64,000 bases of DNA, from NCBI GenBank assembly GCA_964418605.1, contig CAYQLY010000001.1, forward strand, positions 186,001 through 250,000, read 5' to 3'. Positions within the stretch are counted from its first letter, which is position 1, and the number at the start of each line of letters is the position of its first letter. The notes below the pieces were generated by a model. That model made no database searches. It worked only from the letters and a program-made list of their open reading frames with translations, and was not told the origin of the DNA. The stretch comes from CAYQLY01 sp964418605 (GTDB lineage: Bacteria; Bacteroidota; Bacteroidia; Cytophagales; Cyclobacteriaceae). Positions 53,076 to 61,200 of this stretch are shown piece after piece. Made by a program: the position numbers and the translations under genes.

Positions 53076-53173
53076 GGTAGAGGAGTTTGTGAGTGCAAAA
53101 ATGAGAAAAAAATAGTGTACTACTCAATACTATTCTGATTAATTTTAAGCATTCATTTGATGAATAGGATAAC

Positions 53174-54739
53174 GTGGGTAAACATGTTGATATAGCTCTT
53201 TCTCCAGAGGTCGCTTTTGATGATCAAAAGCTGTTAGACTATCTTGTGAAAGCCTTTGGAATAAGTAAAGAAAAAAAATACCGTATTCTTCGTCGTTCGA
53301 TTGATGCGAGACATAAACAGATTAAAGTCAATTTATCTATCGAGTTAGAGCCAGATTTATTAACTTCTTTACCAATATCATACATAAAAAAAATAGGTTA
53401 TGTTGTTAATGCTCCACCTGTTCTTATTATAGGTGCTGGCCCCGCAGGGTTATTTGCAGCACTTAAATTAATTGAACTAGGTTATAAACCTATTATAATA
53501 GAAAGAGGTAAAGATGTGCGTGCTCGAAGAAGGGATTTAGCAGCTATTCACAAATCCCATATCGTTAATCCTGATTCTAATTATTGTTTTGGAGAAGGGG
53601 GAGCAGGCACATATTCTGATGGAAAATTGTATACACGATCTAAAAAAAGAGGAGATGTACGACGAATTTTAGAAATATTGGTAGCTCATGGGGCAAGTGA
53701 ATCTATTTTAATAGATGCACATCCACATGTGGGAACAAATAAACTGCCTGCTATTATTACAAGTATTCGCCAAACAATACTCGATTCGGGGGGTGAAATT
53801 CATTTTAATACGCGTATGGTTGATATTGAATTAGTTAATCAGCAAGTTAAGTCAATAACAACGCAGCATGGTGATAAAATACAGGGCATGGGATTGATAT
53901 TAGCTACAGGTCATTCAGCTCGGGATATTTTTTATTTGCTTTATGAAAAAAATATTTTAATAGAATCTAAGCCTTATGCCATTGGTGTGCGTATCGAACA
54001 TCCGCAATCTGTTATTGATCAGATCCAGTATCATGGTTGTCCACGTGGTGATTACCTTCCGGCTTCTTCATACTCCTTAGTTACACAAGTTAATTATAAG
54101 GGGCAACAACGTGGTGTATTTTCTTTTTGTATGTGTCCTGGTGGATTTATTGTACCTTCTGCTACTGCTCCTGGTGAGATAGTTGTTAATGGGATGTCAC
54201 CTTCACGCAGAGATTCCTTCTTTGCTAACTCAGGTATAGTGGTTGAAGTTACTCATCAAGATTTTAAACCTTATCAGGCTTATGGCCCTTTAGCTTCTCT
54301 TAAGTTGCAAGAAAGTATAGAGCAACAAGCTTGTCAGTTGGCTGGAGGCACGCAAAAAGCCCCTGCGCAAAGACTTGTTGATTTTTTAAATCGAAAACAA
54401 ACGAGTGATCTTTTGCGTACATCTTATCAACCCGGTTTGATGTCTGTTCCTATGGATGATGTATTTCCTGATTTTATTGCAAAACCTCTGCGTGAGGCAT
54501 TTATTAGTTTTGGGAAAAAAATGCCTGGTTATATAACCCCTCATGCCCAATTGGTTGGTGTTGAAAGTAGAACATCATCTCCCATTTTTATTCCTCGAGA
54601 TTCTCTTTCGCTTGAACATGTACAAATTAAAAGATTATATCCTTGTGGGGAAGGTGCTGGTTATGCGGGAGGTATTGTATCAGCAGCGATGGATGGAGAA
54701 CGATGTGCTGTACAACTAGCTTTAAATTATAAAAAATAA
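53174..54739 (+). CDS. FAD-dependent dehydrogenase (COG2509 type)
   Basis: 521 residues from GTG. An N-terminal ~80-residue region is followed by a Rossmann FAD site (VLIIGAGPAGLFAALKLIEL), YCFGEGGAGTYSDGKLYTRS, GLILATGHSARDIF and a C-terminal FAD loop (LYPCGEGAGYAGGIVSAAMD). This set matches the widespread uncharacterised oxidoreductase related to glutathione reductase-like proteins; substrate unknown. The downstream CoA-binding gene starts 9 bp later. Confidence 0.85.
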   Translation: MGKHVDIALSPEVAFDDQKLLDYLVKAFGISKEKKYRILRRSIDARHKQIKVNLSIELEPDLLTSLPISYIKKIGYVVNAPPVLIIGAGPAGLFAALKLIELGYKPIIIERGKDVRARRRDLAAIHKSHIVNPDSNYCFGEGGAGTYSDGKLYTRSKKRGDVRRILEILVAHGASESILIDAHPHVGTNKLPAIITSIRQTILDSGGEIHFNTRMVDIELVNQQVKSITTQHGDKIQGMGLILATGHSARDIFYLLYEKNILIESKPYAIGVRIEHPQSVIDQIQYHGCPRGDYLPASSYSLVTQVNYKGQQRGVFSFCMCPGGFIVPSATAPGEIVVNGMSPSRRDSFFANSGIVVEVTHQDFKPYQAYGPLASLKLQESIEQQACQLAGGTQKAPAQRLVDFLNRKQTSDLLRTSYQPGLMSVPMDDVFPDFIAKPLREAFISFGKKMPGYITPHAQLVGVESRTSSPIFIPRDSLSLEHVQIKRLYPCGEGAGYAGGIVSAAMDGERCAVQLALNYKK

Positions 54740-54747
54740 AAATAAAT

Positions 54748-55107
54748 ATGAAAAAAACAGTAGTCATTGGAGCCACCGATAATTCCCAGCGTTATGCCTA
54801 TCTTGCCGCTCATCGCTTAATGGAACATAGCCATCCTGTTGTATTAGTTGGTATAAAACCAGGTTCAATTAATAATCAGCCGATCTATACCGATCGACCG
54901 TCTATTGACGAAGTAGATACAGTTACACTATATGTTGGTCCTAAAAATCAACCAGAGTGGTATGACTATATTTTGGATCTAAAGCCTAGACGAATTATTT
55001 TCAATCCTGGTACAGAAAATTTGGAATTTAAACAATTGGCTCGTAAAGCAGGCATTGAGGCTATTGAAGCTTGTACGTTGGTGATGTTGAGTATTGGAAA
55101 TTATTGA
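54748..55107 (+). CDS. CoA-binding domain protein
   Basis: 119 residues forming a single Rossmann-type CoA_binding_2 domain (TVVIGATDNSQRYAYLAAHR, RIIFNPGTENLEFKQLARKA, two pieces). Related to the CoA-binding part of succinyl-CoA synthetase. The partner is unknown. It starts 9 bp after the FAD dehydrogenase, so they are cotranscribed. Confidence 0.85.
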   Translation: MKKTVVIGATDNSQRYAYLAAHRLMEHSHPVVLVGIKPGSINNQPIYTDRPSIDEVDTVTLYVGPKNQPEWYDYILDLKPRRIIFNPGTENLEFKQLARKAGIEAIEACTLVMLSIGNY

Positions 55108-55159
55108 TTTTTCATAAGTAGCTAAAGATTATTTTTTTTATTGATGGTCATTTAAAAAA

Positions 55160-55387
55160 CTAAACTATCTTTTTCGGTGGCAAATCAAAGGCTTTAGATT
55201 CATGTTCGAAATGCCCTTTGTGAGATCCATCACAAAATGGTTTGTTTTTTGATAATCCACATCGGCAAATCGATACAGTTTCCCGTCCATTTAATCCATA
55301 AATACTTCCCTTCATGTCTACTATTTCAAAATCTCCTTCTACTTTAATAGATCCATTGCTATTGATTATAAGCTTTGTTTTAGACAT
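55160..55387 (-). CDS. CDGSH iron-sulfur domain protein
   Basis: 75 residues with the complete 3-Cys/1-His [2Fe-2S] motif CRCGLSKNKPFCDGSH (about residues 42-57) and a short N-terminal beta segment (INSNGSIKVEGDFEI). A small redox protein resembling bacterial mitoNEET-like proteins. Function unassigned. Confidence 0.92.
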   Translation of the reverse strand: MSKTKLIINSNGSIKVEGDFEIVDMKGSIYGLNGRETVSICRCGLSKNKPFCDGSHKGHFEHESKAFDLPPKKIV

Positions 55388-55583
55388 AAAAATATATTGA
55401 TTAATTACTCAAAGTTAACCAAATCATGAGGGTCTAGTCGCCTTTATATTATTTATTTTAAAATAATTATTTTTTTCTTAAAAAGAATTAAAAATTTTTA
55501 AATATAAATTTATTTTATTTTTTTCACAATTTATATAATTTTTTTAATTCAGAGCAACGGCTTATAAACTCAGATTTTTGTTG

Positions 55584-55591
55584 TATCTTTG
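55584..55591 (+). promoter_or_regulatory. Putative -7 box of gyrB
   Basis: TATCTTTG is a perfect TAnnTTTG match, 22 bp before the gyrB ATG. The TTTG ending at 55580 is too close to be the -33 element, and no other is clear. Confidence 0.5.
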
Positions 55592-55613
55592 ATAGTATAC
55601 CATTACTTAATTC

Positions 55614-57575
55614 ATGAAGGAAGTGAAAGAGCAAGAAGCAAAATCAAGGGCCTATTCGGCTGATAATATTCAGGTTTTAGAAGGATTAGAGGCGGTGCGT
55701 AAGCGCCCCGCGATGTATATTGGTGATATTGGTATAAAGGGTCTTCATCATTTGATATGGGAGGTTGTTGATAACTCCATCGATGAGGCATTGGGAGGAT
55801 ATTGCAATGAAATTCAAGTTGAAATTAATGAAGATAACTCCATTACAGTTACGGATAATGGTCGAGGTATTCCTACAGATATCCATCCTAAATTAAAGAA
55901 GTCAGCATTGGAGGTGGTTATGACTGTTTTACATGCGGGAGGAAAATTTGATAAGGATACCTATAAAGTTTCTGGTGGATTGCATGGCGTTGGGGTTTCG
56001 TGTGTGAATGCTCTTTCGTCACATCTTACAGTCAGCGTACACCGTGATGGTAAAATTGTTCAGCAAGAATATGAAAAAGGGAAGCCTTTGTATGATGCTA
56101 AAGTTGTAGGTGAAACAACCAAGCGTGGAACAGTTGTTCAATTTAAGCCAGATGATACAGTTTTTTCTGTGACAGAGTATAAGTATGATACTGTAGCAGC
56201 ACGTCTAAAGGAATTATCTTTTTTAAATAAAGGAATTAAGATAGAACTTTCTGATCATCGAGAGAAAGAAAATGGTCAATCTAAGTCAGATAGTTTTTAT
56301 TCAGATGGCGGACTTAAAGAGTTTGTTGAGTATTTGGATACTGCACGTGAAAAATTAATTCCTAGTCCTATCTATATTCAAGATGATAAATCTGGTGTCC
56401 CTGTAGAAGTAGCTATTTTATACAATACATCCTATACTGAAAATGTATTCTCATATGTTAATAATATTAACACCTTAGAAGGGGGGACGCATGTTACTGG
56501 TTTTCGTCGAGCGCTAACGCGTACGTTAAAATCTTATGCTGATAAATCAGGGTTATTAGAAAAATTAAAAATTGATATTGCAGGCGATGATTTTCGTGAA
56601 GGTCTTACCGCTGTGATTTCTGTTAAAGTGGCAGAGCCTCAGTTTGAAGGACAAACAAAAACTAAGCTTGGCAATAGTGATGTGATGGGTGCCGTAGATA
56701 ATTGCGTAGGCGCTATGTTGGAAAGCTATTTGGAAGAACACCCACGTGAAGCCAAGCTCATCGTGAGTAAGGTTATTTTAGCTGCTCAGGCTCGACATGC
56801 AGCACGTAAGGCACGTGAAATGGTGCAGCGCAAAAATGTATTATCCGGAACGGGTCTTCCTGGTAAGCTTGCAGACTGCTCAGATAATGATCCAACAGCA
56901 TGTGAGTTGTATATTGTTGAGGGTGATTCAGCGGGAGGTACAGCTAAGCAAGGACGTAATCGCGCCTTTCAAGCTATTCTCCCTTTACGAGGTAAAATCT
57001 TGAACGTGGAAAAAGCGCAAGAATATAAAATATACGATAATGAAGAAATTAAAAATGTCATTACCGCTCTAGGTGTTTCATTTGGTACAGCAGAAGATGA
57101 TAAAGCACTTAACTTAGACAAGCTGCGCTACCATAAAATTATTATCATGACCGATGCCGATGTGGATGGAAGTCATATTCGTACCTTGATTCTTACATTC
57201 TTTTTCCGTTATATGAAAGAATTGATTGAACGAGGATATTTATATATTGCTTTACCACCCTTGTATTTGGTAAAAAAAGGGAAAGAAGAACGGTATTGCT
57301 GGACTGAGCAACAGCGTGATCAAGCTATAAAAGATATTGCCAAAGGTGGTAAGGAAGATAGTGTTGGTGTGCAGCGCTATAAAGGATTGGGTGAGATGAA
57401 TGCCGAGCAACTTTGGAGCACGACTATGAATCCTGAGAAAAGAAGTTTAAAAAAGGTAACGATTGAATCAGCAGCAGAAGCTGATCACCTTTTTTCAATG
57501 CTTATGGGTGATGAAGTAGCTCCTCGGCGAGAGTTTATTGAGCGCAATGCGAAGTATGCGCGAATAGATATTTGA
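55614..57575 (+). CDS. gyrB: DNA gyrase subunit B
   Basis: 653 residues. GHKL ATPase site motifs EVVDNSIDEALGG, DNGRGIPTDIH and GGLHGVGVSCVNALS; transducer region with the conserved Lys/Asn-bearing QTKTKLGNSDV; TOPRIM motifs EGDSAGGTAKQGRNR and MTDADVDGSHIRTLI; C-terminal QRYKGLGEMNAEQLW. Full-length gyrase-type rather than ParE (QTK.KLGN and downstream tail). It is preceded by a TAnnTTTG box and followed by a strong terminator. Confidence 0.98.
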   Translation: MKEVKEQEAKSRAYSADNIQVLEGLEAVRKRPAMYIGDIGIKGLHHLIWEVVDNSIDEALGGYCNEIQVEINEDNSITVTDNGRGIPTDIHPKLKKSALEVVMTVLHAGGKFDKDTYKVSGGLHGVGVSCVNALSSHLTVSVHRDGKIVQQEYEKGKPLYDAKVVGETTKRGTVVQFKPDDTVFSVTEYKYDTVAARLKELSFLNKGIKIELSDHREKENGQSKSDSFYSDGGLKEFVEYLDTAREKLIPSPIYIQDDKSGVPVEVAILYNTSYTENVFSYVNNINTLEGGTHVTGFRRALTRTLKSYADKSGLLEKLKIDIAGDDFREGLTAVISVKVAEPQFEGQTKTKLGNSDVMGAVDNCVGAMLESYLEEHPREAKLIVSKVILAAQARHAARKAREMVQRKNVLSGTGLPGKLADCSDNDPTACELYIVEGDSAGGTAKQGRNRAFQAILPLRGKILNVEKAQEYKIYDNEEIKNVITALGVSFGTAEDDKALNLDKLRYHKIIIMTDADVDGSHIRTLILTFFFRYMKELIERGYLYIALPPLYLVKKGKEERYCWTEQQRDQAIKDIAKGGKEDSVGVQRYKGLGEMNAEQLWSTTMNPEKRSLKKVTIESAAEADHLFSMLMGDEVAPRREFIERNAKYARIDI

Positions 57576-57594
57576 TGGGTTTATATCATAATGT

Positions 57595-57622
57595 AAAAAA
57601 GGAACCTTACGGTTCCTTTTTT
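57595..57622. terminator. Bidirectional terminator of gyrB and peptide A
   Basis: AAAAAAGGAACC / GGTTCCTTTTTT, a perfect 12-bp stem with loop TTAC and T/A runs on both sides. It serves gyrB on + and the small peptide genes ending at 57625 on -. Confidence 0.92.
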
Positions 57623-57624
57623 AT

Positions 57625-57762
57625 TTAGTTCGACGACGGGCATTCACAAAAAGATATTAATCCAGAAGGATGTGGAGATGGATATGCTCCACCTTTTATG
57701 CTTGACTCATGTGTTGCATAAATAGTTGTTTTGTTGAGTGTTAGTTTTTTGTTCTTTTTCAT
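57625..57762 (-). CDS. Precursor peptide A, class I lanthipeptide-like (GG-leader)
   Basis: 45 residues. Leader MKKNKKLTLNKTTIYATHES contains KKL-x-LNK-x-TI, the pattern of Bacteroidota class I lanthipeptide/'GG-Bacteroidales' natural-product precursors, followed by SIKGG. The probable core after GG is AYPSPHPSGLISFCECPSSN, with several Ser residues and a C-x-C-P end, so cyclisation by dehydration and thioether formation is conceivable. It shares the leader and the C-terminal motif with peptide B. No modifying enzyme, protease or transporter is adjacent. A TACACTTG box (57836-57843) lies upstream. A terminator sits 2 bp after the stop. Confidence 0.75.
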   Translation of the reverse strand: MKKNKKLTLNKTTIYATHESSIKGGAYPSPHPSGLISFCECPSSN

Positions 57763-57843
57763 CTCTGTTATAGTTTTAAAGTTATACCTACTCGTAAAGC
57801 TTTTCGGTTTCCGCTACTGAGCTAAATCAGTGAATCAAGTGTA
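57763..57843 (-). promoter_or_regulatory. Leader RNA and -7 box of peptide A
   Basis: The sequence between the TACACTTG box and the ATG is about 90% identical to the equivalent leader of peptide B (58043-58126). On the RNA strand, CTC-A-GTA-GC ... GC-TT-TAC-GAG can pair. Such conservation of a non-coding leader suggests a cis-acting RNA element. Confidence 0.55.
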
Positions 57844-57883
57844 TTAAAATAGTATAAAAAATATATCGGTTTTTTACCAGTCC

Positions 57884-58042
57884 TTATGGATTATCTAAGA
57901 CTTCTGGGCATACACAAGGGCTAGAAATAACGGATGGCGGCACGCTAGGTACATGTATTGTAGTAGGTCCTAGTATAACGTCTCCTCCTATTAGGTGTTG
58001 AATAGTGTTTTTGTTGAGCGCTAATTTTTTGTTTTTTTTCAT
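57884..58042 (-). CDS. Precursor peptide B, class I lanthipeptide-like (GG-leader)
   Basis: 52 residues. Leader MKKNKKLALNKNTIQHLIGG: the same KKL-x-LNK-x-TI pattern and a GG. The probable core begins DVILGPTTIHVPSVPPSV and continues with ISSPCVCPEVLDNP. It has two Thr, four Ser and two Cys, and ends in the same C-x-C-P arrangement as peptide A. The 5' leader is a near duplicate of that of peptide A, and TACATTTG (58119-58126) is a good -7 box. The two genes probably arose by tandem duplication with divergence of the cores. The modifying machinery would have to be encoded elsewhere. Confidence 0.75.
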   Translation of the reverse strand: MKKNKKLALNKNTIQHLIGGDVILGPTTIHVPSVPPSVISSPCVCPEVLDNP

Positions 58043-58126
58043 CTCTGTTGTAGTTTTAAAGTTATACCTACTCGTAAAGCTTTTCGGCTTCCGCTACTGA
58101 ACTAAATAAATCAGTAATCAAATGTA
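58043..58126 (-). promoter_or_regulatory. Leader RNA and -7 box of peptide B
   Basis: TACATTTG (58119-58126, minus) is followed by a leader of about 75 nt nearly identical to that of peptide A. The few differences include a base change in the outer stem that keeps pairing (CTC/GAG versus TTC/GAG). Confidence 0.6.
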
Positions 58127-58237
58127 CTTAAAAAAAATAATATAAAACAGTTGTCTGTTTTTATGGAATTTTTTTCTTTTAGCATCTTTCCATCATATTT
58201 TTTATAGTAACTTTACTTAACTAATGAAACAATGCAT

Positions 58238-61200
58238 ATGAAACGAATTCTTCTCGCTAGCCTGATCCTTGCAACAGGCTTTATACTATTATATGGTTTT
58301 AACTTTAAAAAAATACCCCCTATGAAAGACAATACCTATCAAACCCAATGGAATCAAGTCTATGATTTTGAGAAAAAAAGCCTGCCTCAATCAGCGTTAA
58401 AGGTCGTACAAGAGATTTATAACCAAGCTAAACAGGACAAAAATCATGCACAACTTATTAAATCGATTATTTTTAAAATTAAATTACAGTCGTCCTATCA
58501 AGAAGAAGAACTGATTAAAACCCTTCTTGATTTTCAACAAGAAATTACGATAGCAGACTATCCAGTGAAGCCAATTCTTCATTCGATGTTGGCAGAGATG
58601 TATTGGAACTATTATGAACAAAACAGATACCGATTTCTTAATCGTACAGAGACTGTCGATTTTAAACCCGATGATATTCGCACCTGGGATTTGAAAAAGC
58701 TTGTAGAGAAAGTGATTGAGCATTATCAGGCCTCATTGGCTCAGCCTGAAAAAACACAACTGATTGATATCGCCGACTTCGATCCTATTTTGTATATGAC
58801 AAGCTATGGGTATTATGATGAGACGTATATTTATCAACCTGACGTTAAAGCTCGAAAACGTCGCCCTACCGTGTATGATTTTTTGGCTCATCGTGCCGTT
58901 GATTTTTTTATGAATCAAGAAGCTGGTTTGACTAAACCGTTGGAAGAGTTTACATTAGCCAATCCATCTTATTTAAGTTCGGTAAATGAGTTTGCGAAAC
59001 TTTCGATTACTACACCAGATTCCATGAATTATAAATTTCGTGCACTCTCTATTTTGCAAAATTTAATCCGATTTCACATGCAAGATGAAGAGCCCGAGGC
59101 ATTGGTTGATGTGGATTTGAAGCGTCTTGCCTTTGTCTATACTCAATCTACTGACTCAGAAAAAGAAAAATTATACATGCAGGCCTTGGTTGAGCTTCAG
59201 CAAAAATACAGTGCTCATACTGTTTCTGCGCAAGTTGGCCATCTTATTGCTTCCATTTTTTATGGAAGAGGATCTCAGTATAATCCTTTGCAGCCCGATT
59301 ATTTTAAAGAGATACCGGAGTATTTAAAAACACATATTGATCAGTTCAAATCATCTGTAATTGGAAAGACGTATTTAACTGAAAAAGAAATATATAAATG
59401 GGATTTATATATCGCCTATCATTTATGTAATGACATTATTAAAAAATTTCCGGAATCAGATGGTGCTCAAAATGCCAGATCGCTTCAAAGCTCTATTCAG
59501 ACAAAAAGTTTGAGTATGGAAATAGAGCAAACTAATCTTCCTGGACAATCGTTTCGTGCATTACTGGAATATAAGAACGTAAACAAAGTATATGTTCGAA
59601 TTATCAAAACATCGTATGAGGAAATTGAAGCAATAGAGAAAAAAATTAAAACCGATTATGATGATTATAATGATTCTAAACACACGGTTGATTTATATAC
59701 TAAAAAGCCAGTAGTTCAAACCTATTCGGTAGAATTGCCTGTTGATGGCGATTTTCAATTGCATCGTGTGGAAATTAAAATTCCTCAACTTCCATTAGGG
59801 CAATATGTTGTTTTTGTTAGTCCCAATTCGGAATTCAGTTATAAAGAAAATGCAGTTGCTTATGCATTTACAACCATCTCAGCGATCAGTTATATCCACC
59901 GCACAAAGTCAGATCACAGTATGGATTTTACCCTTCTTCATCGGGATACTGGATTGCCGTTAGCAGGTGCTAGCATTCAGGTTTGGGAGAAAGTGTATAA
60001 TTATAAAAAAAGTAAATACGAAGTACGAAAAGGCGAATCATTTAAATCTAATGTGGATGGCTACTTTTCTATTCCTCAACATACGAAGGATTACCGTTCT
60101 TTTAATCTTGAAATTAAATATGGAGAAGATCGACTAAAGACATCTGCCAACTCATTGTATGACTATTCTAATTATGCTTTTTATCAAAATGAGTATTATC
60201 CTAATGAGTCTAATTACCGACAGGTTTCTACCTACTTTTTCACCGATCGTGCTATTTATCGTCCCGGACAAACGGTGTATTTTAAAGGCATTCGTTTAGA
60301 AAAAATGAATAAAGATGAAAATTGGAAAATCTCTAAAGATAAAACAGAGCATGTTGAATTTTATGATGCAAACTATCAAAAAATAGCAGAGTTAAATATT
60401 GAAATTAATGACTATGGCACATTCAGCGGATCCTTTGTCACACCAATGGGAGCATTGAATGGGCAAATGCATATTCAAGATGGCTATGGTACCGTTTATT
60501 TTTCTGTAGAAGAGTATAAGCGCCCTAAGTTTGAAGTAAAATTTGAGGATATCAAAGGAACGTTTAAACTTGGTGAAACCGTTTCTGTCAAAGGAAACGC
60601 TAAAGCTTATGCTGGCTCCAACATTGATGATGCGAAAGTTCAATACCGTGTCGTGCGAAATGCGCGCTTTCCGTATTGGTGGTATTGTTGGAGAGGGTAT
60701 TATCCATCGTCTCCTCAAGTAGAGATTGCTAACGGAGTAGTACAAACCAATGAAAATGGTGAGTTTGAAATCAAGTTTTTAGCAAAACCTGATGCCAGTA
60801 TTACTAAAGAATCTCAACCTACATTCACGTATACAGTTTATGCCGATGTAACGGATCAAAATGGAGAAACACGAAGCTCATCCAAATATGTGTCGATAGG
60901 GTATACCGCGTTGTTAGTTAAAGTGGAAATGCCTGAACAGTTAAATCGAACTGAAGAGCATGAGTTTCAGATTAAGACTACTAACTTGGAATATCAGCAT
61001 GAGCCAGCAAAAGGAACGATTACTGTTCATCGATTAAAAAATCCTGTAAAAGCATTTCGAGATCGATTGTGGACAAGACCGGATTTCTTTGTGATGAAGC
61101 GTGAGGAGTTTTATAAAGAATTCCCATATGATGTGTATGATAATGAGAGCGATTATTATCAATGGGAAAAGGAAAAAGAAGTCTTATCTTTTTCATTTAA

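Noticed and set aside
57780..57830. tRNA-like TAGCTCAG in the peptide leader
   Set aside because: The stretch is too short for a tRNA, there is no acceptor stem or T arm, and the second copy has a different base in this position.
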